Position numbers and translations under genes: made by a program. A stretch of 64,000 nucleotides of DNA from contig JBAZJT010000013.1 in assembly GCA_041651175.1 (NCBI GenBank), forward strand, positions 1 to 64,000, in the 5' to 3' direction. Position 1 is the first letter of the stretch. The number at the start of each line of letters is the position of its first letter. Origin of the DNA: Elusimicrobiales bacterium (lineage in GTDB: Bacteria; Elusimicrobiota; Elusimicrobia; Elusimicrobiales; Elusimicrobiaceae). The notes beneath the pieces were generated by a model. It saw nothing but the letters and a program-made list of their open reading frames with translations, did no database searches and had not been told where the DNA came from. Below are positions 40,116 through 48,797 of the stretch, piece by piece.

Positions 40116-42358
40116 TTGAACAGGCCCTTCAGCGCGTTTTTGCCCGCGTTTATAAGCGTGTCGCCCAGCGCCTGCGCGTCCAGTTTCACGGACGGCCTGT
40201 GCATGTCCCCGGTTATTGCCAGCACGGGCTCGCCATAGCGGGCGAGCTTGCCGGAAAGCTTGATTCTTGTCTTTATGTCAACCTCGCGGGCTGTGAAGTC
40301 AACCCCGCCCCAGGAGGAAAGCTGGGCCACCCCCGTGTCCAGCACTGTTTTGGCGATGCTCATCCTGCCGTCGCGGAAATCGTACTCGCCTTCCATGTTG
40401 CTGAAGGAAAGATTGTCCAGTTCCGGCAGGAAAGGAAATTTCATGGCAGCCGTTCCGCGTTGAATCTGCATCAGCGGCATCAGAAGCGCGTTGGCAAACC
40501 GATTGCCCACCGCGAAAGACGCTATGTCGCCCAGCCGTCCGCCGTGCACGCAGAAGGAGGCTTTCCCTCTTGCCTTGTCCAGCTTTGCGGTTATACCGGT
40601 CAGCGCGCATTTGAACTCCGCCGCGCCGGCGTTGATGGCGGGATGGTAGAGGCGCGCGGTTTTTATATCCGCTTCTATGTCGTAGGCGGTTTCCGGCGGC
40701 GCGGCCTGGCCCTTGCCCTCGGCGGGTTCGGGCGCCTCTGTCTTTGGAATCAGCGAGACCAGATTTACCGCGCCCAGCGAGGCCGAAATCTTCGCCTTGA
40801 CCAGTCTGGGCGATGTGCGCGTCGAAAACGCCGCCGTGAAAGCCGCCCCGTCCAGTTTGCCGGCGGCTTTCTGGACGGAAACGGAATCCTGGGTAAATTG
40901 GGCGGAAACCTCCATATCGGAAATCCTGGACTGGCCGAATACCAGCCCCCCGTCGGCGACGACCGCGCTGCCGGAATAGGTCATGGCGGACGGCGGAACC
41001 CAGGCCGCGGACAGCCGCCCGCCCATCTTCCCGCGCAGGCGATATTTCGCGTATCCCGGCGCTATTTTAGAAATTTCGGACATGTCTCCGCGGAAATTGC
41101 CCGCCGCGGAACCCGCCCAGCCCTCCGGGCGCAGGTCCAGGTTGACAATGCCCTTGAAATTCAGCGAGCCGGCGCTTACGATGCATTCCGTTATTTTCGC
41201 GCTGCCCGGAGCGGCGGAGATATTAAACGAAGTCTCGGATTCCGGTATCACCCAGCCGCGGGGCAGCGCCCGCGCCAGTCTGGCAAGCGAGGAAGTGTTC
41301 ATTTCCGGCAGTTTCGTTTTTACGGCGGCGTTGAGCGCCCAGGCGGATGTCTGTTCCAGCCCCATCATAAATCCGCCTGAGGCGGACAGCGGTCCCGCGT
41401 CCACCTGAACTCCGGAAAACGACAGGTTGCCGTTCTCAAACGCGAAGCTGGACGAGACGGCGGTTTCCGGCAGCGGTATATGCGCCGGAAAATTGGACAG
41501 CACCTGCTGGAGCTGGGTGGACGACAGGGGCGCTATCCTGAATTTGAAAATTCCGTGCGGGGCGGAGAAATCGCTTACGCGCGCCGAGCCGGTAAGCGAC
41601 AGCTTTTCCCAGCTTGCCAGCACGGAGCGCACCGTCAGCTTGTATTCGGATATTTTCCGGGCAGTGAGATCAAGCTGCGAATTGGTTTTCACGTACACGG
41701 TTACCGGGTTGTCGCCGACGATGAAATTGATGTGGCACTCCGATGCCGCTTCAAACGGCTGCGCGAACGAGATATCGTTGGTGTAAAACGAGAGGTCTTT
41801 TATCTGCGCGATATTGCCAGTCCGGCTTCTGAAGTAAATGTCGGTGTTTCTGATGGAGAGCCTGTCGGCTTCAAAATCGTAATCCGAAGCGCCGCCGGAT
41901 TTGGCATTTTGCTGAGCCGGGGCGGACTGGGGGGATTCTCCGTCCCCGGAAATGTCGGAGAAGTTGAAGCGCCCGTCCGGAGTTTTGGCTATATTCACCA
42001 TCACTCCGTCAACATCTATGGAGCGCACGCTGATTTTTTTTCTCAGCAGCGCGCCCAGCCTGAAACTGACCGAAACGGATTTGGCCGTCAGCATTTCCCC
42101 GTTGTCAAAGCCGCCGGCTTCGGAAATGGCCAGGTTCTTTATGCTTATGCCGCCCAGGCTTGCGTGAACGTCCTCCATCCTGAATTCTCTGTTGATTTTG
42201 CGCGCAAGCCAGGAGGTTGTCCAGGCCTTGAGCTTTGCTGACGGGAAAATCAGGCGGACGGTTATCATTGCCGCAATAACGGCGCCGGCTATAATTGCCG
42301 CCGTAAAGGCCAGACGCCTGAGCGGCGCTATGTTCGCACCGGATATGCGGGGAATCAT
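40112..42358 (-). CDS. AsmA-family envelope protein
   Basis: A 748-residue protein with one N-terminal membrane helix (FTAAIIAGAVIAAMITVRLI) and a long periplasmic region of repeated beta segments. FRMEDVHASLGGISIKNLAI, SVRSIDVDGVMVNIAKTPDG and FNFSDISGD form the AsmA N-terminal pattern, and the C-terminus contains LSSWGGVDFTAREVDIKTRI. AsmA-like proteins are thought to bridge the periplasm and move phospholipids to the outer membrane. An ATG 15 bases upstream lies inside a TGnTATAAT promoter box and is therefore rejected as the start. Confidence 0.83.
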   Translation of the reverse strand: MIPRISGANIAPLRRLAFTAAIIAGAVIAAMITVRLIFPSAKLKAWTTSWLARKINREFRMEDVHASLGGISIKNLAISEAGGFDNGEMLTAKSVSVSFRLGALLRKKISVRSIDVDGVMVNIAKTPDGRFNFSDISGDGESPQSAPAQQNAKSGGASDYDFEADRLSIRNTDIYFRSRTGNIAQIKDLSFYTNDISFAQPFEAASECHINFIVGDNPVTVYVKTNSQLDLTARKISEYKLTVRSVLASWEKLSLTGSARVSDFSAPHGIFKFRIAPLSSTQLQQVLSNFPAHIPLPETAVSSSFAFENGNLSFSGVQVDAGPLSASGGFMMGLEQTSAWALNAAVKTKLPEMNTSSLARLARALPRGWVIPESETSFNISAAPGSAKITECIVSAGSLNFKGIVNLDLRPEGWAGSAAGNFRGDMSEISKIAPGYAKYRLRGKMGGRLSAAWVPPSAMTYSGSAVVADGGLVFGQSRISDMEVSAQFTQDSVSVQKAAGKLDGAAFTAAFSTRTSPRLVKAKISASLGAVNLVSLIPKTEAPEPAEGKGQAAPPETAYDIEADIKTARLYHPAINAGAAEFKCALTGITAKLDKARGKASFCVHGGRLGDIASFAVGNRFANALLMPLMQIQRGTAAMKFPFLPELDNLSFSNMEGEYDFRDGRMSIAKTVLDTGVAQLSSWGGVDFTAREVDIKTRIKLSGKLARYGEPVLAITGDMHRPSVKLDAQALGDTLINAGKNALKGLFK

Positions 42359-42371
42359 ACTTAATGGAATC

Positions 42372-42380
42372 ATTATAACA
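42372..42380 (-). promoter_or_regulatory. Extended -10 promoter of the AsmA-like gene
   Basis: The reverse strand reads TGTTATAAT, a perfect extended -10 (TGnTATAAT). It needs no good -35 and none is visible. Transcription should start near 42365, about 7 nt before the ATG. A GGGCC-TTTT-GGCCC palindrome lies just upstream, between this and the divergent protease gene. Confidence 0.6.
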
Positions 42381-42448
42381 TTTTGGGCCTTTTGGCCCAT
42401 GCAAGAATGGCTGCTGCGGCGTAAACTGTTCACAGGCGGCACAAACCC

Positions 42449-44995
42449 ATGAGCAAAGTTCTTCTGGCGGTTATTTTCTGTTTTCTGGCTGCAACCCGGG
42501 CGCCGTCCCGGGTTTCTGCGCAGGAATACGGCGCCGCGCCCGCGGAAACTCAGTCAGACGGCGCCGCCTCCGGGAAAACCGGCGGTACGGGCGATGCCGC
42601 GCGGAAAGTTGACCGCCGGGTGGAGAAGTTCATTCAGCGCAAGGGGGGGGAATACGGCCTGTCCGCGGATTCCAAAGGCAATCTCAGCCGCGTGGTGAAG
42701 TCTCCGGACGGGACAAGCCGGAAAACAGCCATTGACAGGCAGTCTTCCGAGAGGATTGAGAAGCTTATATCCGGCCTGGCGCCCGGTCATGAGGACGAGG
42801 ATATGGCGCAGGCGCTCAAATCATTCATGTCCGCGTACTATTCCGGGAAGTCCGGCGACAAACAGTTGTGCAAGCAGGGCAGGGAGTTCTTCAAATGCAA
42901 TGGCGGCAAAGCCTCTCTGACTTCCGCCGGCAAGCATGCGGTCATGGACATAATGTGCGCCGAATTCGGCAAAAGCTTTTTCAAGGACCATTACTCCGCT
43001 TCCGGCGGCGGGCAGGATGCCGGAGCAGGAGAGGCGGACGAGCCGGATTCCGACTCCAGCGGCGGGGGGGGCGGGCCGGACAAATCCCGGCACGGCAAGG
43101 CTGCGGCGATGTCCTCGTCTTTATCTGCCGCGGCTGCGCCGCAGGCCGCCGCGATGCTTTTTGACGGAGGGGCTCAGGCCCGGCGCGCGGGCACGGGTTT
43201 GATGCATTTTACCTCTCAGGCGGGCGCTGCCGGTATTGCCGGCGCGCGCGCTTCTTACGGGCGTCATCCTGCCATGACCGCGCCGGCGGGTTCGCTGCGT
43301 TCAGGGGCAAAACCGCCGCTTTCGCAGCGTAAGGGAGATTTTACACAGGCTTTAAGCGGAACGGCGGCCTCCCTGATTTCCCAAAGCGGTATAGACCCCC
43401 GCATAGCGTCGCTTCGGGGCGCGGTTCTCTCGCGCGCGGGCGGCGTGCCTATCATAGAGTTGCCGGCGCGCCAGGCTCCTGCCGCGGCCCGCGTTTCAGA
43501 ATCCGGCTTTGCGAAAATAGCGCGCGCGGCGGCCGGGGCGGTATTCCGCTCTCCGATGACGCCGGCGCTCTACAAGGCTGCGGATTTCGCGCGCATTGCC
43601 TCGCACGGAGAGACGCGCCTGCCCGAGCCCACCAGCAAAACCAAATCAGACATCACTCCCTACCGGACGCCGGAGCAGATACTGAATACCAGCGCGCTGC
43701 GGAAATACGGCGACGGCGGCGATCGGGTGACAATCGGTTTCATAGACAGCGGCCTGGACCAGAGCCACCCGGACTTTGCGAAAAACCGCGTGCTGGATTA
43801 TTTTGACTTCACCGGCGAGGGCAAAAAGGACCATACCGGGCACGGCACGGCCATGGCGGGCGCGGCGGCGGGAAGCGGGGCGGCCTCCGGCGGGAAATAC
43901 GCGGGCATAGCGCCCAATGCCAAATTCGCGATATTCAAGGTGGTGGATTCCAACGGCTCTTCATCGGAGGAAAGGATTCTTAACGCCCTCAAGAAAGTGC
44001 ATGACATGCCCGCGGAAACGCGCCCGAAGGTGCTTAACATAAGCATGCAGGGGCCGCACAACCCTTCCTCCCCCATATCCGTCATGGTGGACCGGCTGGT
44101 GGCCGAAGACAATGTGGTTGTGGTGGCGGCGGCGGGCAATAACGAACTGTCGCAGGATATGCATGTCCGCCAGCGGCCGATAGGCTGGCCCGGAGATTCG
44201 CGGCTTGCGCTGTCGGTAACCGGCATAGGGCCGGACGGCGGCATTTCGCCCTATGCCCGGCGCGGGTCTATAAGCGGAGCCGGCGCCGCATTCAACAAAC
44301 CCGATGTAACCACGGTGTACGGCGGCATCAGAAGACCGGGCGCTCCGGTCAATTTCACACAGCGCGATGTGGAACGGGCCGCGCGCGGCGAGCTTGCCAT
44401 GCAGCAGAATCCGGGCGAGGGATTGTATTTCAACGGCGTGCTGTTGCCCAGAAGCGCGGATTCGGATGCGACTATCAGGGAAGCGTTGTCCAACTCCACT
44501 TTGCCCGATGGGCAACGCGCCAGACTTGAAAAAGCGCTGCGCCGCCAGCAGGCGGACAATTTGCTGGGCAACGACAAATACGCCTTTGATTCCGGCACCT
44601 CGCCCTCCGCGGCGGAGATGTCGGGCATCATGGCGCTGGCCGTGAACCGGCTGGTCAAGGGCAATATCCCCTACACCGCCGAGCAGGTCAACGCCCTCGC
44701 CAAGGAGAGCGCGGTCCCGCTGCGCGGCCAGCCGGCTGACGTCCAGGGGCAAGGGCTGGCAAACGGCGACAGGATGAAGGCCCGCATGGAAGCCAGAATA
44801 AAAGCGGGCGTGCCGGTGGGCAACGTGGCCTATGACATATCGTGCCAGCTTACCCCGGACCAGCGGCGCGTCGTGGCGTCAAGCCGGAATTTCAAGATGA
44901 CGTCTCTTGGCGTGCTGGACAAACGCACCGGACATCTAATCAGCACTTACGACGATTACAAGCTGCTTGCCGCAGAGGTAGGCGCGGATAAATGA
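42449..44995 (+). CDS. Secreted subtilisin-like (S8) serine protease
   Basis: An 848-residue preproprotein. A signal peptide (MSKVLLAVIFCFLAATRAPS) precedes a long Ala/Gly/Ser-rich pro-region to about residue 400. The catalytic domain has Asp433 (TIGFIDSGLDQSHPDF), His465 (TGHGTAMAGAA), the oxyanion Asn in VVAAAGNNEL, and Ser718 (FDSGTSPSAAEMSG). The His-Ser distance is about 250 residues, longer than usual, because about 100 residues with charged and repetitive sequence are inserted after GPDGGISPYARRG. It is expected to act outside the cytoplasm. Two secreted nucleases/hydrolases follow, suggesting a macromolecule-degrading set. Confidence 0.9.
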   Translation: MSKVLLAVIFCFLAATRAPSRVSAQEYGAAPAETQSDGAASGKTGGTGDAARKVDRRVEKFIQRKGGEYGLSADSKGNLSRVVKSPDGTSRKTAIDRQSSERIEKLISGLAPGHEDEDMAQALKSFMSAYYSGKSGDKQLCKQGREFFKCNGGKASLTSAGKHAVMDIMCAEFGKSFFKDHYSASGGGQDAGAGEADEPDSDSSGGGGGPDKSRHGKAAAMSSSLSAAAAPQAAAMLFDGGAQARRAGTGLMHFTSQAGAAGIAGARASYGRHPAMTAPAGSLRSGAKPPLSQRKGDFTQALSGTAASLISQSGIDPRIASLRGAVLSRAGGVPIIELPARQAPAAARVSESGFAKIARAAAGAVFRSPMTPALYKAADFARIASHGETRLPEPTSKTKSDITPYRTPEQILNTSALRKYGDGGDRVTIGFIDSGLDQSHPDFAKNRVLDYFDFTGEGKKDHTGHGTAMAGAAAGSGAASGGKYAGIAPNAKFAIFKVVDSNGSSSEERILNALKKVHDMPAETRPKVLNISMQGPHNPSSPISVMVDRLVAEDNVVVVAAAGNNELSQDMHVRQRPIGWPGDSRLALSVTGIGPDGGISPYARRGSISGAGAAFNKPDVTTVYGGIRRPGAPVNFTQRDVERAARGELAMQQNPGEGLYFNGVLLPRSADSDATIREALSNSTLPDGQRARLEKALRRQQADNLLGNDKYAFDSGTSPSAAEMSGIMALAVNRLVKGNIPYTAEQVNALAKESAVPLRGQPADVQGQGLANGDRMKARMEARIKAGVPVGNVAYDISCQLTPDQRRVVASSRNFKMTSLGVLDKRTGHLISTYDDYKLLAAEVGADK

Positions 44996-45086
44996 CGCCG
45001 GAAAGCCCCCGCAAGGAGTCCGATATCTCTCCAATTTTTTGCCGGAATTCCGCGGCCTGGGACCTTTGGACCTGTTGCGCGCGCGG

Positions 45087-45126
45087 GCGCATTGATATTA
45101 TTTCCATAGCGCGGAAGTTAATGCGC
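45087..45126 (+). promoter_or_regulatory. Conserved leader hairpin of the secreted double nuclease
   Basis: GCGCATT and AATGCGC pair over 7 bases around a loop containing GCGGAAGTT. The same leader precedes the next gene (46319-46356), where the stem is GCGCGCG/TGCGCGC. Three stem positions differ on both sides while keeping pairing. The AT-rich loop (TATTAT) may also hold a -10. Confidence 0.5.
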
Positions 45127-45149
45127 AAAAAACGTCAGAAGGATATGCC

Positions 45150-46292
45150 ATGACCGACAGTTACCGACAATGTTTCAGAAAAATGGCGACGCTCCTGTTG
45201 TTCGCGTTTCTGGCTTTTCCGGTTCATGCCCGGCAAACCGGAGCGGCGCGGCAGCTTCAGACGATGGGGGGGGATTCTCCCGCGGTCCCTTTCGCGCGTG
45301 CCGCGGATTCGCGGTCGGCGTCAGACGGCGCGCTTTCCAGCAAGGGACGCCGGTTGATGGACAAGACGTGGATTTATATGGTTGACGGCGATACCATTTC
45401 CTACGGTCCCAGGGGCAGCGGCAAAGCGGGTATTAAGCGCCGGCAGTTGCGCATTGCCGGTATTGACACCCCTGAGGTTCATCACTACGGCGCGGGTAAA
45501 TTCGAGGACCAGGAGTATGGCCCGGAGGCCACCAAGGCCGGGCGCGCCATAATTAAGGCAGCCGGGAAAGTGGAATATATTGACCTTGGCCTTGACAAGT
45601 ACGGGCGCACGCTGGTCTATCTTTTCGTGGACGATAAATCTTATGAAGTTGAAATGATCAAGGAGGGACTGGCGTGGGAGTATATCTCCACGTATGGCGA
45701 TTCCGGCTATCCCGAAATAGGCAAAGCCATTCGGACAGCCGCCGCCAAGTATCCCCGCAAGCCTTTTGAGTTCCCGCATGACTGGCGCGGCAGGATGTGG
45801 TCGCCTGAAAGAGAAGCGGCTCAGTTGCAGACCGACCTGTCCAGGCGCCGCATCAGGATGAATAAATCCAGGATAGTTTACGACGACGGAGACACTATAA
45901 CCTATAACGGCAAAACCTTCCGCTTTGCAACCATAGATACCCCGGAAATCATGCATCCCGAGGACGGCATTATGCAAGACCAGCCATATGGCCGCAAGGC
46001 TGCCGCGTTCACCGAGAATGCTTTCAGGAACGCCCGGACGCTGGAGTATATTCCCGGATGCAGGGACAAATACGGCAGAACGCTGGCCCTGTTTTTCGTG
46101 GATGGGCAACTGTTTTCCGAGATGATAATCAAGGCCGGGCTGGCGTATGAAAATGTGTCTATTTTCGGTCCCGGGGACACTCCCGGTTTTGCCAGGATGG
46201 CGCTGTCCGCTTTCAGAAGCCTGCCCCATCCTCCCCCGTTCGAGAATCCGATGGAATGGAGGAGTAAGAATCAGATCAAACCCAAAGAGTGA
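45150..46292 (+). CDS. Secreted protein with two staphylococcal-nuclease (SNase) domains
   Basis: A 380-residue protein with an export signal (ATLLLFAFLAFPVHA) and a Gly/Ala-rich spacer, then two tandem SNase domains at about 70-200 and 230-345. Both keep the nuclease residues: LRIAGIDTPEV with DKYGRTLVYLFVD in the first, and FRFATIDTPEI with DKYGRTLALFFVD in the second, plus VDGDTISY and DDGDTITY. It should be a Ca-dependent extracellular nuclease. The first 54 residues are nearly identical to those of the next gene product. The ribosome binding site is AGAAGGA. Confidence 0.88.
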   Translation: MTDSYRQCFRKMATLLLFAFLAFPVHARQTGAARQLQTMGGDSPAVPFARAADSRSASDGALSSKGRRLMDKTWIYMVDGDTISYGPRGSGKAGIKRRQLRIAGIDTPEVHHYGAGKFEDQEYGPEATKAGRAIIKAAGKVEYIDLGLDKYGRTLVYLFVDDKSYEVEMIKEGLAWEYISTYGDSGYPEIGKAIRTAAAKYPRKPFEFPHDWRGRMWSPEREAAQLQTDLSRRRIRMNKSRIVYDDGDTITYNGKTFRFATIDTPEIMHPEDGIMQDQPYGRKAAAFTENAFRNARTLEYIPGCRDKYGRTLALFFVDGQLFSEMIIKAGLAYENVSIFGPGDTPGFARMALSAFRSLPHPPPFENPMEWRSKNQIKPKE

Positions 46293-46318
46293 GCCTTTCA
46301 CGGGCCTGGCGCGCGCGG

Positions 46319-46356
46319 GCGCGCGGATAGATTTTCGCAACGCGGAAGTTGCGCGC
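46319..46356 (+). promoter_or_regulatory. Conserved leader hairpin of the PLD-like gene
   Basis: GCGCGCG pairs with TGCGCGC over 7 positions (one G-T), around a loop ending in the conserved GCGGAAGTT. It is homologous to the hairpin at 45087-45126 and lies just before the GGAGG ribosome binding site. Confidence 0.5.
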
Positions 46357-46378
46357 AAAACCGACTGGAGGATACGAC

Positions 46379-47491
46379 ATGACCGATACCAACCGACAGT
46401 GTTTCAGGAAGACGACGCTAGCCTTGTTATTGGCGCTTCTGGCCTTTCCGGTGCATGCCCAGCAAACCGGCGCGGCGCGGCAGCTTCAGACGATGGGGGG
46501 GGATTCGCCCGCGGTGCCTCATGCGCGCGCAGCGGATTCGGCGGCAGCCTCCGGCGGCGGGCGCGATTTCCTTTTCACCGAGCCGGACGCCGGCAGGGAG
46601 CCGGTATTAAATCTTATCAACAGCGCGGTGAGTTCGGTGCATGTTGTGATATACGAGATAGACGACAGCCAGATAATAGACGCCCTGATAGCGGCTCATG
46701 ACCGCGGCGCGGATGTGAAAATGCTCTATAACCAGGATTCGTTTGAGCATTACGGCAAGGACCCCAACGGCAAGGCGGTCAAGAAGCTGGCCGAGGCGGG
46801 CGTTTCCGTGAAAAAGGCCGGCAAGGCATTCTCTCCCCAGGAAGAGTTCGCGCTTACCCACCAGAAAAGCATAACGGTGGATGGGGCGCGTTCCATGATC
46901 ATGACTTTCAATTTCCAGCCCGGGTATTTCACCGGAACCCGCGATTTTGGCTATGTTACCGGAGAGTCGGGAAAGGTGGCCGAGATAGAGAAGGTGTTCA
47001 TGTCCGACTGGGATTACACCTCCGTTGCGCCTTCGTCGGAAAATCTGGTGTGGAGCCCTGTCAACGCGCGCGAAAAACTATTGTCTCTTATAAATGGCGC
47101 GCGCAAAACGCTGGATCTGGAGCAGCAGCAGGTTCAGGAGGATGAGTGCAATAAAGCGCTTATAGCCGCCGCCAAACGCGGCGTCAAGGTGCGTATCATA
47201 ACCGCTTTCCTGAGGGATTACAACGACCCGAAAAAGGACAAGAATGCCGCCGCGCGCAAGAAGCTCCGGGCCGCGGGCGTTGAGGCGAAAGTGAGTCTCA
47301 ATCCCTACATGCATGCCAAGATGATACTGGCCGACTACAAACAGCCGGAGCAGAAGGCGTATATAGGTTCGGTGAATTTCTCGGGACATTCGCTGGACAA
47401 GAACCGCGAGTTGGGAGTGCTGTTCTCGGACAGCCAGTCGCTTGATACCGTCCACAATGCGTTTGAGAAGGATTGGATCGCGCAGGAGTAG
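46379..47491 (+). CDS. Secreted phospholipase D-superfamily protein (nuclease/phosphodiesterase-like)
   Basis: A 370-residue protein with an export signal (LALLLALLAFPVHA) and the same N-terminal 54 residues as the preceding double-SNase protein. Two HKD motifs are present: THQKSITVDG followed by MIMTFNFQPG, and MHAKMILADYK followed by YIGSVNFSGHS. Both keep His, Lys and Asp, so it should be active as a phosphodiesterase, either nuclease or phospholipase. Two PLD domains are each introduced by a VLNLINSAVSSVHVVIYEID- or LLSLINGARKTLDLEQQQ-type helix. GGAGG precedes the ATG. Confidence 0.88.
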   Translation: MTDTNRQCFRKTTLALLLALLAFPVHAQQTGAARQLQTMGGDSPAVPHARAADSAAASGGGRDFLFTEPDAGREPVLNLINSAVSSVHVVIYEIDDSQIIDALIAAHDRGADVKMLYNQDSFEHYGKDPNGKAVKKLAEAGVSVKKAGKAFSPQEEFALTHQKSITVDGARSMIMTFNFQPGYFTGTRDFGYVTGESGKVAEIEKVFMSDWDYTSVAPSSENLVWSPVNAREKLLSLINGARKTLDLEQQQVQEDECNKALIAAAKRGVKVRIITAFLRDYNDPKKDKNAAARKKLRAAGVEAKVSLNPYMHAKMILADYKQPEQKAYIGSVNFSGHSLDKNRELGVLFSDSQSLDTVHNAFEKDWIAQE

Positions 47492-47513
47492 GGTTCCGCC
47501 TGTTTTGGCAATT

Positions 47514-47537
47514 GCCGCCGGCGCATGCGCCGGCGGC
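47514..47537. other. Perfect 24-bp GC palindrome after the PLD-like gene
   Basis: GCCGCCGGCGCA is followed immediately by its reverse complement. It lies 22 bases after the stop codon. No T-tract follows on either strand, so termination, if it occurs here, is not of the classic intrinsic type. Confidence 0.6.
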
Positions 47538-47614
47538 GCTGTTCCCCGCGCAAAAATACGGGTCCCGGTTTCTTTCCTCCTGAAATTGCCGGCTTCGCGA
47601 TGAGTGGAGACTGT

Positions 47615-48661
47615 ATGAGAAGCCTATGGATCGTTGCGGCGCTGGGCGCATTCGCTGGACCGGCTTGCGCGGGGGATAATAACACTGCAATGAAAGAAAA
47701 ACAACAAACTGCGGCATTCTGCGCATTCTCGGACGAGGAATTAAAACGCAAACTCACGCCGGAGCAGTACCGCGTGGTGCGGGAAAACGGCACCGAAAAG
47801 CCGTTTGAAAACGAATACTGGAACAACAAGCGCGCCGGCCTGTATGTGGACGTGGTATCGGGCGAGCCGCTGTTCAGTTCCTCCGACAAATTCGATTCCA
47901 AAACCGGCTGGCCCAGCTTCTCCCGGCCCATCGCGCCGGAAACTGTAACGAGCAAAACGGACAACTCCGCCGGCATGGAGCGCACCGAGGCGCGCAGCGC
48001 CCGGGCGGACATGCACCTTGGCCATGTTTTCAGCGACGGTCCCGGACCCGGAGGGCTGCGCTACTGCATCAACTCGGCTGCGCTGCGTTTTGTCCCGGCG
48101 GAAAAGCTGGCCGCCGCCGGGCTGGGGCGGTACCTCTACCTGTTCCCGGCAAAAGCGAAAGAACTGGGCTATCAGGAGGCCACCTTCGCCGGCGGCTGTT
48201 TCTGGGGAATGCAGGCTTATTTCAAAAAAGTGAAAGGCGTGCTTAGCGTCCGCGCCGGCTACACCGGCGGACATGCCGCAAACCCGGATTACAAGCAGGT
48301 ATGCGCCGGCTCCACCGGGCACGCCGAGGCCGTGGATATAATCTTTGATCCGAAGATAGTTTCCTACAAACGGCTGCTGGAGCATTTCTGGGAACTGCAC
48401 AATCCGACCAGCCTGAATAAACAGGGCGGGGATTCCGGCTCCCAGTACCGCGCCGCCGTATTCTACCACGACGCGGAGCAGAAAACGCTGGCGGACCAGT
48501 CCAAGCTCGCGCTGGAAAAATCCGGCAAATACGGCAAGCCGATTGTAACGGAAATCTCAAAAGCGGGCGGGTTTTACCAGGCCGAGGAATACCATCAGGA
48601 CTATCTGGACAAGCATCCGGGCGGCTACTGCCACATCAATCTGGACAACGCGGACAAGTGA
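47615..48661 (+). CDS. msrAB: Exported MsrB-MsrA fusion methionine sulfoxide reductase
   Basis: A 348-residue protein with a signal peptide (MRSLWIVAALGAFAGPACAG) followed by two repair domains in the order MsrB then MsrA. MsrB shows GEPLFSSSDKFDS, GWPSFSRPI, HLGHVFSDGP and the catalytic-Cys block RYCINSAAL. MsrA shows ATFAGGCFWGMQAYF (catalytic Cys) and SGSQYRAAVFY. It reduces both R- and S-methionine sulfoxide in exported proteins, presumably protecting envelope proteins from oxidants. The chosen ATG has GGAGA upstream and begins the signal peptide; a start 30 codons earlier would add a non-signal tail. Confidence 0.92.
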   Translation: MRSLWIVAALGAFAGPACAGDNNTAMKEKQQTAAFCAFSDEELKRKLTPEQYRVVRENGTEKPFENEYWNNKRAGLYVDVVSGEPLFSSSDKFDSKTGWPSFSRPIAPETVTSKTDNSAGMERTEARSARADMHLGHVFSDGPGPGGLRYCINSAALRFVPAEKLAAAGLGRYLYLFPAKAKELGYQEATFAGGCFWGMQAYFKKVKGVLSVRAGYTGGHAANPDYKQVCAGSTGHAEAVDIIFDPKIVSYKRLLEHFWELHNPTSLNKQGGDSGSQYRAAVFYHDAEQKTLADQSKLALEKSGKYGKPIVTEISKAGGFYQAEEYHQDYLDKHPGGYCHINLDNADK

Positions 48662-48756
48662 TTATCGCTTTTTTGCGGGTTGTGTTTCAGACCCTATGGA
48701 GAACAATTGGGTTTTTGGCATAATCCCTTTCAAACAATTCGTTATCCCATAGCGCG

Positions 48757-48773
48757 ATGCTTTCTGTAAGCAT
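48757..48773 (+). promoter_or_regulatory. Leader hairpin of the ABC-F gene
   Basis: ATGCTT-TCTGT-AAGCAT forms a 6-bp stem in the 136-base AT-rich leader before the ABC-F gene, followed by TATGCTTTT and the ribosome binding site TAGGAGA. Antibiotic-inducible ABC-F genes often have attenuating leaders, but this hairpin alone is weak evidence. Confidence 0.3.
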
Positions 48774-48797
48774 TATGCTTTTCCGTAGGAGATATCT

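Noticed and set aside
42358..42442. Longer N-terminus for the AsmA-like protein
   Set aside because: The earlier starts lie upstream of or inside a perfect extended -10 box and would overlap the divergent protease promoter region.
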